Position numbers and translations under genes: made by a program. Shown here one piece after another: positions 22,271 through 30,750 of a DNA stretch of 38,099 bases. This DNA comes from Alphaproteobacteria bacterium. GTDB lineage: Bacteria > Pseudomonadota > Alphaproteobacteria > UBA2966. Within the stretch, counting starts at the first letter, position 1. Each line of letters opens with the position of its first letter. The stretch is from assembly GCA_030740435.1 (NCBI GenBank), contig JASLXG010000135.1, positions 1-38,099 on the forward strand. Direction: 5' to 3'. The notes below the pieces were generated by a model. That model had not been told where the DNA came from. It searched no databases and saw nothing but the letters and a program-made list of their open reading frames with translations.

Positions 22271-23239
22271 ATGGAAGTTCTCAACGACAACATCCTCGCC
22301 CCCCTCATCGACATGGGGACCTACCCGGAGTTTTTCGCCGAGGTGGTGATCGGTGGTCTGATGACCGGCGTGATGTATTCGCTGGTGGCGCTGGGTTTCG
22401 TGCTCATCTTCAAGGCCTCGGGCGTCTTCAACTTCGCCCAGGGCGTGCTGGCGCTGTTCGCGGCGCTGACCCTGGTCGGCCTGATGACCGGCACCGTGCC
22501 GGTGTCGCTGGGCACCATGGGCTACACCATGTCGCCCTTCCTGGCGGTGCCGCTGACCTGTGTCGTCATGGTGGGCCTGGCCTATCTGATCGAACGTGTC
22601 GTGCTCAGGCCGCTGGTCAACCAGGAACCGATCATCCTCTTTATGAGCACCATTGGGCTCGCTTTCGTGCTCGAGGGCTTCGGCGACATCCTCTGGGGCA
22701 GCACCGTCAAGCCGCTGGACATCGGCATCCCGTCGGGCAATTTCGAATGGCAGGGCATCCAGTTCCAGGTCTTCGAGATCTGGGCCGCCGTGACGGCCGC
22801 CATCCTGGTCACGGTGCTGGCCATCTTCTTCCAGAAGACGCGCATCGGCCGCGCCTTGCGCGCCGTCGCCGACGACCATCAGGCGGCGCTGTCGGTGGGC
22901 GTGCCCTTGAAGAACATCTGGATCATCGTGTGGTCGGTATCGGGCGTGGTGGCGCTGGTCGCCGGCATCATGTGGGGCTCCAAAAGCGGCGTCCAGTTCT
23001 CGCTCTCGCTGATCGCGTTGAAGGCGCTGCCGGTGCTGATCCTGGGCGGCTTTACCTCGGTGCCGGGCGCCATCGTCGGCGGCCTCATCATCGGGGTCGG
23101 CGAAAAGGTTGCCGAGGTCTACTGGGGGCCGCTGATCGGCGGCGCCATCGAGAACTGGTTCGCCTACATGGTGGCGCTGGTGTTCCTGCTGTTCCGGCCC
23201 CAGGGCCTGTTCGGCGAAAAGATCATCGAAAGGGTGTGA
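22271..23239 (+). CDS. livH: Liv/HAAT-type ABC permease (LivH-like)
   Basis: Integral membrane permease of 322 residues with about eight hydrophobic segments. The block FKASGVFNFAQGVLALFAAL is the conserved LivH motif, and the C-terminal GAIVGGLIIGVGEKV region matches the family. The start is the ATG at 22271, preceded by GGGAGAGAG; a GTG two codons upstream is less well placed. It lies 36 bases after livG and 4 bases before livM. Confidence 0.94.
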   Translation: MEVLNDNILAPLIDMGTYPEFFAEVVIGGLMTGVMYSLVALGFVLIFKASGVFNFAQGVLALFAALTLVGLMTGTVPVSLGTMGYTMSPFLAVPLTCVVMVGLAYLIERVVLRPLVNQEPIILFMSTIGLAFVLEGFGDILWGSTVKPLDIGIPSGNFEWQGIQFQVFEIWAAVTAAILVTVLAIFFQKTRIGRALRAVADDHQAALSVGVPLKNIWIIVWSVSGVVALVAGIMWGSKSGVQFSLSLIALKALPVLILGGFTSVPGAIVGGLIIGVGEKVAEVYWGPLIGGAIENWFAYMVALVFLLFRPQGLFGEKIIERV

Positions 23240-23243
23240 CGTC

Positions 23244-24320
23244 ATGATTTACCGCGAGGCCGGCCAGATCAAGACGAGCTACGCCGCCGACCAGGCCATA
23301 TTCCCGATCACCCAGGATCGCTGGTTCATCGGCGCCATGCTGATCATCGCTTTCATCATGATCCCCCTGGTGGGCAACGAATACTTCTTCCAGGCCATCA
23401 TGATACCGGTGCTGATCTACTCGCTGGCCGCCATCGGCCTCAACATCCTGACCGGCTATTGCGGCCAGGTGTCGCTGGGCACGGGCGGCTTCATGGCGGT
23501 GGGAGCGGTGTCGTGTTACAAGCTGATGACCGGCTTCCCCGAGTTGAACCTGATCGTGGTGTTGCTGCTGTCGGGCTTTGTCACGGCCGCCGTCGGCATG
23601 ATTTTCGGCATCCCCAGCCTGCGCATCAAGGGCTTCTATCTGGCCGTCGCCACCCTGGCTGCCCAGTTCTTCCTCAGTTGGCTCTTCAACAAGGTGCCCT
23701 GGTTCGTCAACTATACGCCTTCCGGCACCATCACGGCACCGCCGCGCGAGGTGCTGGGCGTCATCATGACCGGTCCCTACGCCACCAGCCTGTCGCGCTA
23801 CTTTTTCTGCCTGATCGTCGTCTGCGTGTTCGCGCTGCTGGCCAAGAACATGGCGCGGGGCTCGGTGGGCCGGGCCTGGATGGCAATTCGTGACATGGAC
23901 ATAGCGGCCCAGTTGATCGGCTTCAGGCCCTTCCAGGTCAAGCTGCTGGCCTTCTCCATCAGCTCCTTCTACATCGGCGTCGCCGGGGCCATGATGTTCG
24001 CGCTCTGGCTGGGTGCCGTCGAGACCGCCGAGGCCTTCGACATCAACCTCTCGTTCCAGGTGCTGTTCATGGTCATCATCGGCGGCCTGGGCTCGATCGC
24101 CGGCTCCTTCATGGGCGCCGCCTTCATCGTACTGATGCCGATCCTGCTGACCAACGTCATGGTCGGCGGCATGGGCATGCAGGCGGTGACCGCCAAACAC
24201 ATCGAGATCATCATTTTCGGCTCGCTGATCATCCTGACGCTGATCATTGAGCCCAATGGCATGGCCAGGCTGTGGCAGATCGCCAAGGAAAAATTGCGGC
24301 TATGGCCCTTTCCACACTAA
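23244..24320 (+). CDS. livM: Liv/HAAT-type ABC permease (LivM-like)
   Basis: Second membrane permease of the importer, 358 residues. The conserved LivM segment GLNILTGYCGQVSLGTGGFM is present near residue 70, followed by about eight more hydrophobic spans and the FRPFQVKLLAFSISSFYIGV region. It has a hydrophilic N-terminal lead of about 28 residues before the first membrane segment. The ATG at 23244 is 4 bases after the livH stop. A 112-base gap separates it from the binding-protein gene, in which I saw no clear terminator or promoter. Confidence 0.94.
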   Translation: MIYREAGQIKTSYAADQAIFPITQDRWFIGAMLIIAFIMIPLVGNEYFFQAIMIPVLIYSLAAIGLNILTGYCGQVSLGTGGFMAVGAVSCYKLMTGFPELNLIVVLLLSGFVTAAVGMIFGIPSLRIKGFYLAVATLAAQFFLSWLFNKVPWFVNYTPSGTITAPPREVLGVIMTGPYATSLSRYFFCLIVVCVFALLAKNMARGSVGRAWMAIRDMDIAAQLIGFRPFQVKLLAFSISSFYIGVAGAMMFALWLGAVETAEAFDINLSFQVLFMVIIGGLGSIAGSFMGAAFIVLMPILLTNVMVGGMGMQAVTAKHIEIIIFGSLIILTLIIEPNGMARLWQIAKEKLRLWPFPH

Positions 24321-24432
24321 GAATCATGGTTCGCCCTGTCGGAGCGGATTGTGCGACCCGCCGAATATTGTTTAATGTTGGCGCAGTCGAAAGAAACTAT
24401 CCGATGAACTGGAAGCAAGCTGGGAGATGGGT

Positions 24433-25746
24433 ATGAAATACAGCAGATTTTCACTAGGGCTGGCTGCCGCCGTCGCTTTGACGGTGGTGGGAACAGCCGA
24501 GGTCGCGATCGCGGAGGACACCATATTCCTGCCGGGACTGACCTACCGCACCGGGCCTTACGCGCCGAACGGCATCCCCTTCGGTAACGGGTTCCGGGAT
24601 TACATCACACTGATCAACGAACGCGACGGCGGCGTCGGTGGCGTCAAGCTGGTCTACGAGGAATGCGAGACCGGCTACAACACCAAGGTTGGTGTCGAGT
24701 GCTACGAGAAGCTGAAGAGCAAGAACCCGGTGGTGGTCATCCCCAATTCGACGGGCATCACCTACCAGCTCATTCCCAAGGCGCCGGTCGACAAGATTCC
24801 GGTGTTGACCATCGGCTACGGCCGCACCACGGCGGCTGACGGCCGGGTCTTCCCCTGGGTCTTCAACTTCCCGACAACCTACTGGAGCCAGGCCAGCGCG
24901 GTCATCAACTACATCGGATCGCAAGAAGGCGGACTGGGTAACCTCAAGGGCAAGAAGATCGCCCACATCTACCACAACAGCGCCTACGGCAAGGAAGCCA
25001 ACCCCACCCTCGATGTGTTGGCCAAGAAGTTTGGCTTTAAGCTGACCAAGCTTGCCGTCGACCATCCCGGTCAGGAGCAGAAGGCGACCTGGCTGCAGAT
25101 CCGGCGCCTCAAGCCGGACTACATCTTCATGTCCGGCTGGGGCGTGATGAACCAGGTGGCGGTCAAGGAAGCCGCCGCCATCGGCTACCCCATGGATCAC
25201 TTCATCGGCAATTGGTGGTCGGGCACGGAAAGCGACGTCATGCCGGCCGCCATGGGAGCCAACGGCTACAAGGCAGCCACTTGGCATCCGCCGGGCCGCG
25301 ATTTCGATCTGCATCGCGACATCCTCAAGTACGTCTATGACAAGGGTAAGGGTGCCGGCGAGCGCGACCGCGTCGGCGAGGTGCTGTACACCCGCGGTGT
25401 CTTCAACTTCATCATCGTGGTCGAGGCCATCCGCGACGCCCAGAAGAAATTCGGCGTCAAGGTGGTCAACGGCGAACAGGTCCGCTGGGCCCTGGAAAAC
25501 ATGAGCATCGACCAGGCGCGGTGGAAGAAGATCGGTCTCTCGGGCTACAACGACATCAACGTCACCTGTGCCGATCACGAAGGCTCGGGCCCGGTGCTGA
25601 TCCAGCAGTGGAACGCCAAAACCAAGACCTGGAAGCTGGTCAGCGGTTGGAACAAGGTGATGCGTGACGTGGTGCGGCCGATGATCGAGTCGGGCGCCGC
25701 CGCCTACGCCAAGGAAAACAACATCACACCGCGTAGCTGCAGCTAG
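24433..25746 (+). CDS. livK: Periplasmic substrate-binding protein of the Liv-type importer
   Basis: Type I periplasmic binding protein of 437 residues, longer than amino acid LivK proteins (about 370). It starts with a signal peptide (about 1-28, cleavage after AIA). The mature start EDTIFLPGLTYRTGPYAPNG and the ligand-domain block GVKLVYEECETGYN are typical of HAAT binding proteins linked to CoA-ligase genes. Of two ATGs, 24433 is chosen because GGGAG lies six bases upstream, whereas it abuts the ATG at 24427. The symbol marks the family only: the ligand is unknown and, given the ligases on both sides of the importer, is likely an organic or aromatic acid. Confidence 0.85.
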   Translation: MKYSRFSLGLAAAVALTVVGTAEVAIAEDTIFLPGLTYRTGPYAPNGIPFGNGFRDYITLINERDGGVGGVKLVYEECETGYNTKVGVECYEKLKSKNPVVVIPNSTGITYQLIPKAPVDKIPVLTIGYGRTTAADGRVFPWVFNFPTTYWSQASAVINYIGSQEGGLGNLKGKKIAHIYHNSAYGKEANPTLDVLAKKFGFKLTKLAVDHPGQEQKATWLQIRRLKPDYIFMSGWGVMNQVAVKEAAAIGYPMDHFIGNWWSGTESDVMPAAMGANGYKAATWHPPGRDFDLHRDILKYVYDKGKGAGERDRVGEVLYTRGVFNFIIVVEAIRDAQKKFGVKVVNGEQVRWALENMSIDQARWKKIGLSGYNDINVTCADHEGSGPVLIQQWNAKTKTWKLVSGWNKVMRDVVRPMIESGAAAYAKENNITPRSCS

Positions 25747-25802
25747 GCGGCGTGGTGTCGTTTGTAATCCTTACCGAGTAACCCGAGTAACGGGATGTAG
25801 AC

Positions 25803-26627
25803 GTGGATAAAGCCGTGAACGATACGCAGACCCTTCTCGAAGTGAGCAACATCGAGGTCATCTACAATCATGTGATCCTGGTGTTGCGCGGCGTATCGCT
25901 CGAGGTCCCCAAGGGGAGCATCGTCGCTCTCCTTGGGGCCAACGGCGCCGGCAAGACAACTACGCTCAAGGCGATTTCCAACCTCCTTCATGCCGAACGC
26001 GGCGAGGTCACCAAGGGCGCCATCCTCTATCAGCAGGAACCGGTGCAGGCCCGCAGCCCAAGCGAATTGGTCAAAAAGGGCGTCATCCAGGTGATGGAGG
26101 GACGCCACTGCTTCGAGCATCTGACCGTCGAGGAAAACCTGCTTACCGGGGCCTACACCCGCAGCGGCGGCCGGGCCGTGGTGAACGAAAGTTTGGATTT
26201 GGTTTACAGCTATTTTCCCCGCCTCAAGGAGCGCTCGAGCGCCCTGGCCGGCTATATCTCCGGCGGCGAGCAGCAGATGACGGCGATCGGCCGCGCCTTG
26301 ATGGCCGAGCCCAATCTGATCCTGCTCGACGAGCCCTCGATGGGTCTGGCGCCGCAGTTGGTCGAGGAAATTTTCGAAATCGTCGATCGATTGAACAAGC
26401 AGGAAGGCGTCAGCTTCCTGCTGGCTGAGCAGAACGCCACCATGGCGCTACGTTACGCCGATTACGGCTATATTCTCGAGACCGGCCGCGTCGTGCTCGA
26501 TGGCGAGGGCGCCAAGCTGGCCGAGAACGAGGACATCAAGGAATTCTACCTGGGCCTCAGCGCCTCGGGACGCAAAAGCTATCGCGACGTGAAACACTAT
26601 CGGCGGCGCAAGCGCTGGCTGGCCTAA
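25803..26627 (+). CDS. livF: Liv/HAAT-type ABC transporter ATP-binding protein (LivF-like)
   Basis: Second ATPase of the importer, 274 residues. Walker A is GANGAGKTT at about 45, the signature is ISGGEQQMTAIGRAL near 153, and Walker B is LILLDEPSMGLAPQ near 171. The C-terminus has an extra basic tail (about 255-274, ending YRRRKRWLA) beyond the usual LivF end. The start is a GTG at 25803; the next GTG at 25815 is also possible and no strong ribosome binding site decides between them. It follows the binding protein by 56 bases. Confidence 0.92.
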   Translation: MDKAVNDTQTLLEVSNIEVIYNHVILVLRGVSLEVPKGSIVALLGANGAGKTTTLKAISNLLHAERGEVTKGAILYQQEPVQARSPSELVKKGVIQVMEGRHCFEHLTVEENLLTGAYTRSGGRAVVNESLDLVYSYFPRLKERSSALAGYISGGEQQMTAIGRALMAEPNLILLDEPSMGLAPQLVEEIFEIVDRLNKQEGVSFLLAEQNATMALRYADYGYILETGRVVLDGEGAKLAENEDIKEFYLGLSASGRKSYRDVKHYRRRKRWLA

Positions 26628-26672
26628 TCCGCGGCCAGGGCCGATCGCCAATCTTCCGAAGGGGGCACCCCC

Positions 26673-27917
26673 ATGGCCAATGACGAACATTACGACGACC
26701 TGGAAATCCGCGATCCCGCGATGCGCGAGGCCGACAACCTCAAGCACCTGCAAAGCCAGGTCGCCCACGCCAAGCAGAACTCGGCCTACTTCGGCAAGGT
26801 CTTCGCCGACTTCGAGGCCGCCGACATCACGGACCGGGCGGCGCTGGCCAAGCTGCCGGTGACACGCAAGCACGACCTGATCGAGACCCAGCCCCTGGAT
26901 CCGCCCTTCGGCGGCCTCAATGCCTGGCCCATGGAGAAGCTCTGGCATATCTTCCAGTCGCCCGGCCCGATCTACGAATGCGACGCCGACGTCAAGGACT
27001 ACTGGCGCTTCGCCCGCGGCATGTGGGCCGCCGGCTTCCGCGCCGGCATGATCGTCCACAACACCTTCTCCTACCACATGACGCCGGCCGGCAGCCTCAT
27101 CGAATCGGGGGCCCGGGCCATCGGTTGCCCGGTCTTCCCCGGCGGCGTCGGCAACACCGAGATGCAGGTCGAGGCCATGAGCCGCCTCAAGCCGGCGGCC
27201 TATGCCGGCACGCCCTCGTTTCTCAACATCATCCTCGACAAGGCCGACGAGATGGGCGTCGAGCCCAGCTACTCCGTCGCCACGGTGGGCGGCGAGCCGC
27301 TGCCCGCCAGCGTGCGCACCAAGATCGAGGACCGCGGAATTACCTGCTTGCAGGGCTACGGCACCGCCGAGTTGGGCCAGGTGTCCTACGAATCCAAGGC
27401 CAAGGACGGCATGATCATCGACGAAGGCGTGCTGGTCGAGCTGGTCGAGCCCGGCACCGGCAACCCGGTGGCCGAAGGTGAGGTCGGCGAGGTCGTGGTC
27501 ACCCACCTGGTCAACCAGGCCTATCCCCTGATCCGCTTCGCCACCGGTGATCTTTCCGCCTTCATGGACAGCCCAAGCCCCTGCGGCCGCAGCAACACCC
27601 GTATCCGGGGCTGGATGGGCCGGGCCGACCAGACCACCAAGGTGCGCGGCATGTTCGTGCATCCGCCCCAGGTCGGCCAGGCGGTGGGCCGCCACCCCGA
27701 AATCAAGAAGGCGCGCTTGGTCATCGACCAGGCGGACGGCCGCGATTCCATGGTACTGAAATGCGAAGTCGCAGGCGGCGGCTCGGACGACCTGGCCACG
27801 GCCATCGCCGCTTCCATCCAGACCTGTTGCAAGCTCAGGGGCGAGGTCGAATTCGTCGAGCCCGGCAGCCTGCCCGAGGACGGCAAGGTGATCGACGACA
27901 TCCGTACCTTCGATTAG
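26673..27917 (+). CDS. PaaK-like (phenylacetate-CoA ligase family) AMP-forming ligase with altered P-loop
   Basis: ANL-superfamily protein of 414 residues resembling phenylacetate-CoA ligases. Conserved later motifs are present: the YGTAELG block (A5), RFATGDLSAF (A7), GRADQTTKVRG (A8) and a C-terminal GKVIDD with the expected Lys. However, the phosphate-binding loop, normally SSGTTG, is replaced by FQSPGPIYE (94-102). The same motif is familiar from PaaK-like proteins beside Liv importers (recalled, not searched), so it may be a subfamily trait rather than damage. Substrate and even ligase activity are uncertain. The ATG at 26673 has a purine-rich GAAGGGGG upstream. The stop lies 6 bases before ccmA. 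Confidence 0.82.
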   Translation: MANDEHYDDLEIRDPAMREADNLKHLQSQVAHAKQNSAYFGKVFADFEAADITDRAALAKLPVTRKHDLIETQPLDPPFGGLNAWPMEKLWHIFQSPGPIYECDADVKDYWRFARGMWAAGFRAGMIVHNTFSYHMTPAGSLIESGARAIGCPVFPGGVGNTEMQVEAMSRLKPAAYAGTPSFLNIILDKADEMGVEPSYSVATVGGEPLPASVRTKIEDRGITCLQGYGTAELGQVSYESKAKDGMIIDEGVLVELVEPGTGNPVAEGEVGEVVVTHLVNQAYPLIRFATGDLSAFMDSPSPCGRSNTRIRGWMGRADQTTKVRGMFVHPPQVGQAVGRHPEIKKARLVIDQADGRDSMVLKCEVAGGGSDDLATAIAASIQTCCKLRGEVEFVEPGSLPEDGKVIDDIRTFD

Positions 27918-27923
27918 GACGTC

Positions 27924-28571
27924 TTGAGATTGAGCAAGGCCACTTTCGCCGCCGAGGCCCTGGCCTGCGTGCGGGGCGAGCGGCTGGTCTTTTCGGACCT
28001 CGACTTCCAGGTATCGAGCGGTGAGGCCCTGATCCTGCGCGGCCCCAACGGCAGCGGCAAGTCGACACTGTTGCGCCTGGTTGCTGGCTACCTCGACGCC
28101 AGCGCCGGGATCTTGACCTGGAACGGCCAGCCGGTGGCCGACGATCCCGATGCTCATCGCCGACGGCTGCACTACGTCGGTCATCTCGATGCCGTCAAGG
28201 CGCCGCTTACGGTGGCGGAAAACCTGGCCTTTTGGGCCGGCCAGGGTCACAGGGACGAGAGCGGCGGCGACCTCGAGGATCGCCTGCGCCAGGCGCTCGA
28301 ACGCCTCGGCCTCGGCCGCCTGGCCGAGGTTCCCGGGCGCTTCCTCTCGGCCGGCCAGAAACGCCGCCTCAACCTGGCCCGCCTGGCCGCCAGCCCGGCC
28401 CGGCTCTGGCTGCTCGACGAGCCCACGGTTTCGCTCGATGCCAATGGTGCCGGCGTGCTCGCCGAGATGGTCGTCGAGCACCTCGGGGCCGGCGGCCTGG
28501 CCATGATCGCCACCCATATCGATCTCGGTCTCATTGAGACCCGGGTGCTGACGCTGGGGGCGACGGCGTGA
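27924..28571 (+). CDS. ccmA: Cytochrome c maturation ABC ATPase CcmA
   Basis: ATPase subunit of the CcmABCD complex that releases holo-CcmE during System I cytochrome c maturation. The protein is 215 residues. Walker A is GPNGSGKST (40-48), the signature is FLSAGQKRRLNLARL near 140, and Walker B is LWLLDEPTVSLD near 161. The start is taken as a TTG at 27924, with AGGA five bases upstream; a second TTG two codons later is an alternative, and no ATG is available. It begins only 6 bases after the PaaK-like gene, so it may be read from the upstream module's promoter. It overlaps ccmB by four bases (GTGA). Confidence 0.94.
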   Translation: MRLSKATFAAEALACVRGERLVFSDLDFQVSSGEALILRGPNGSGKSTLLRLVAGYLDASAGILTWNGQPVADDPDAHRRRLHYVGHLDAVKAPLTVAENLAFWAGQGHRDESGGDLEDRLRQALERLGLGRLAEVPGRFLSAGQKRRLNLARLAASPARLWLLDEPTVSLDANGAGVLAEMVVEHLGAGGLAMIATHIDLGLIETRVLTLGATA

Positions 28572-29233
28572 GGCGCTTTGGCGCCCTGGTGGCCCGCGAT
28601 CTCCGCCTGGCTTGGCGCCAGGGCAGCGCCAGTTCGCTGGTGGTGGCGTTTTTCGTGCTCACCGTGACGCTGTTTCCGCTCGGCGTCGGGCCCGAGATCA
28701 ACCTTCTCCAGCGCATGTCCTCGGGCGTCATCTGGGTGGCCGCGCTGCTGGCGGCCATGCTCTCGCTCGATCGCCTGTTCCAAGCCGATTTCGAGGACGG
28801 CAGCCTCGATCTGCTGGCGCTTTCGCCGCTGCCGCTTGAACTTGCCGTGGTGGCCAAGTGCGCCACCCATTGGCTGACCACCGGGTTGCCGCTGATCCTT
28901 GCCGCCCCCATCCTGGCTGTGCTGCTGCACATGGAGAGCGAAGGTTTCCTGACCCTGATCGCGGCCATGGCGCTGGGTACGCCGTCGCTCAGCCTGATCG
29001 GCGCCATCGGCGCGGCGCTGACGGTGGGCATGCGGCGCGGCGGCGTGCTGCTGTCGCTGCTGGTGCTGCCGCTCTATATCCCGGTATTGATCTTCGGCGT
29101 CGGCGCCGTCGACGCCGCCATCGGCGGCCTGACCCAGGAGCCCCATCTGCTGATTCTGGGCGCCATGCTGCTGGTCGCGGTGGCGCTCTGCCCCTGGGCC
29201 GCGGCGGCGGCGCTGAGGCTGAACCTGGAATGA
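28568..29233 (+). CDS. ccmB: Cytochrome c maturation permease CcmB
   Basis: Inner-membrane subunit of the CcmABCD complex, 221 residues with six hydrophobic segments. The N-terminus RRFGALVARDLRLAWR and the block LFQADFEDGSLDLLALSPLP are typical of CcmB. The GTG start overlaps the ccmA TGA (GTGA), giving translational coupling. A 46-base gap to ccmC contains GCTATAAGGG, which could be a promoter -10 element. Confidence 0.94.
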   Translation: MRRFGALVARDLRLAWRQGSASSLVVAFFVLTVTLFPLGVGPEINLLQRMSSGVIWVAALLAAMLSLDRLFQADFEDGSLDLLALSPLPLELAVVAKCATHWLTTGLPLILAAPILAVLLHMESEGFLTLIAAMALGTPSLSLIGAIGAALTVGMRRGGVLLSLLVLPLYIPVLIFGVGAVDAAIGGLTQEPHLLILGAMLLVAVALCPWAAAAALRLNLE

Positions 29234-29279
29234 TGCCGAGCCGGGGCAACACGGTGCTATAAGGGCGGCTGGAGAAAAA

Positions 29280-30014
29280 ATGTTCCAACGCTTCGCCAAT
29301 CCCAACCGCTTCGTGCGCCTGACCGGCGCCATCCTGCCCTGGTCGACGGGGCTGGCGGCGCTGCTCATCGCGGTGGGGCTCTACCTCGGGCTCTTCGTGG
29401 CCCCGCCCGACTATCAGCAGGGCGACAGCGTGCGCATCATGTTCGTCCACGTGCCGGCCGCCTGGATGGCGCTGTTCGTCTACACCACCATGGCCGGGGC
29501 CAGCGCCGTCGGCCTGATCTGGAAGCACCCGGTGGCCGATCTCACGGCCAAGGCCAGTGCCCCCGTGGGCGCCGCCTTCACCTTCATCGCCCTGGTCTCG
29601 GGCTCGCTCTGGGGCCAGCCCATGTGGGGCACCTGGTGGGTCTGGGACGCGCGCCTGACCTCGGTGCTGGTGCTGTTTTTCCTCTACCTCGGCTACATGG
29701 CGCTGTGGCAGGCCTTCGAGGACCCGGAACGCGCCGGCAAGGCCGCCGCCATCCTGGCGCTCGTCGGCTTCGTCAACGTGCCCATCATCAAGTTTTCGGT
29801 CGACTGGTGGAATACGCTGCACCAGCCGGCCAGCGTGATGCGCGCGGACGGGCCGGCCATCCACCCCTCGATCCTGGTGCCCTTGCTGCTGATGTCGCTG
29901 GGCTTCACGTTTTTCTATCTTTCGATCGTCATCGTGCGGACGCAGCGCGAGATCATGGCCCGCAAGATCCGTTCCCTGCGCCTGCTCCAGGTCGAGCGCG
30001 AGAGTGCGGGCTGA
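29280..30014 (+). CDS. ccmC: Heme-handling membrane protein CcmC
   Basis: Membrane protein that loads heme onto CcmE. The 244-residue protein has six hydrophobic segments and the tryptophan-rich WWD domain (WGQPMWGTWWVWDARLTS, 111-128). His57 (FVHVP) and His181 (TLHQP) are the two periplasmic heme-axial histidines expected in CcmC. GGAGAAAAA directly before the ATG at 29280 serves as ribosome binding site. Confidence 0.95.
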   Translation: MFQRFANPNRFVRLTGAILPWSTGLAALLIAVGLYLGLFVAPPDYQQGDSVRIMFVHVPAAWMALFVYTTMAGASAVGLIWKHPVADLTAKASAPVGAAFTFIALVSGSLWGQPMWGTWWVWDARLTSVLVLFFLYLGYMALWQAFEDPERAGKAAAILALVGFVNVPIIKFSVDWWNTLHQPASVMRADGPAIHPSILVPLLLMSLGFTFFYLSIVIVRTQREIMARKIRSLRLLQVERESAG

Positions 30015-30110
30015 GCACCGTCCTGCGACAAAAGGCCCGCTGGACGCCCGGCCGGCGGCGCCTATATAAGGGGCGTCGCGGGACCAGGAAAGCGCCAAGA
30101 CAGCGGAGCC

Positions 30111-30317
30111 ATGAATTCCCTTTTTGAATTTTTCGCCATGGGCGGCTATGCGGCCTTTGTCTGGCCGGCCTATGCCCTGGCCGCCGTGATAATGGGCTGG
30201 CTGGCCTGGAGCAGCGTGCGCAGCCTCAGGGCCGACCGCCGCACGCTGGAAAACCTGCAGGACGAACGCCGTGAGGCGCGGGCCGGCGAAGCCGCCGAGG
30301 CAAGCCATGACGCGTAA
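30111..30317 (+). CDS. ccmD: Small membrane protein CcmD
   Basis: CcmD is a single-span protein that stabilises the CcmABC-CcmE complex. The 68-residue product has one transmembrane segment (about 13-33, containing the conserved VWPAYALA) followed by a charged cytoplasmic tail. The ATG at 30111 has GGAG close upstream. The last 11 bases overlap ccmE. The 96-base gap to ccmC contains CCTATATAAGGGGCG at 30061-30075, similar to a sequence before ccmC. Confidence 0.9.
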   Translation: MNSLFEFFAMGGYAAFVWPAYALAAVIMGWLAWSSVRSLRADRRTLENLQDERREARAGEAAEASHDA

Positions 30318-30744
30318 GCAGCGCCGCCTGACCTTCGTCATCGTCGGCATGGTCTTGCTGGCCGCCGCCACGGGGCTGGTGCTCAACGCTTTTCGCGACA
30401 ATCTCGTGTTCTTCCACACGCCCACCGAGGTGGCTGAGAAAAAGATCCCGCCGGAGCGGCGATTTCGATTGGGCGGCCTGGTCGAGGAAGGCTCGGTGGG
30501 CAAGGCGGCCGACGGCGTCACCGTAACCTTCCGCGTCACCGACACCGTGGAGTCGGTGCCGGTCAGCTTCAAGGGCCTGTTGCCAGATCTTTTTCGCGAA
30601 GGCCAGGGTGTCGTCGTCGAAGGCAAGCTGGACCAAGCCGGCCTCTTTGTGGCCAGTGAGGTGCTGGCCAAGCACGACGAAAACTACATGCCGCCAGAAG
30701 CTACCGAGGCCATCAAGAAGGCTGGCCAGTGGAAGGGTGATTGA
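30307..30744 (+). CDS. ccmE: Heme chaperone CcmE
   Basis: Periplasmic heme chaperone anchored by one N-terminal membrane segment (about 8-27). The protein is 145 residues. The covalent heme-binding motif HDENY is at His123 to Tyr127, as in the classical HxxxY family. The ATG at 30307 lies inside the 3' end of ccmD with GAGG nine bases upstream; the open frame further upstream belongs to ccmD in another phase. Confidence 0.95.
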   Translation: MTRKQRRLTFVIVGMVLLAAATGLVLNAFRDNLVFFHTPTEVAEKKIPPERRFRLGGLVEEGSVGKAADGVTVTFRVTDTVESVPVSFKGLLPDLFREGQGVVVEGKLDQAGLFVASEVLAKHDENYMPPEATEAIKKAGQWKGD

Positions 30745-30750
30745 GCCCGA

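Noticed and set aside
21407-23245. 612-codon minus-strand frame opposite livG and livH
   Set aside because: Antisense to two recognised transporter genes; extremely rich in His, Asp and Gln, with no fold visible.
26448-28517. 689-codon open frame on the minus strand opposite livF, the PaaK-like gene and ccmA
   Set aside because: It is antisense to well-supported genes, spans gene boundaries, has no family motifs, and is the kind of ghost frame expected in GC-rich coding DNA.
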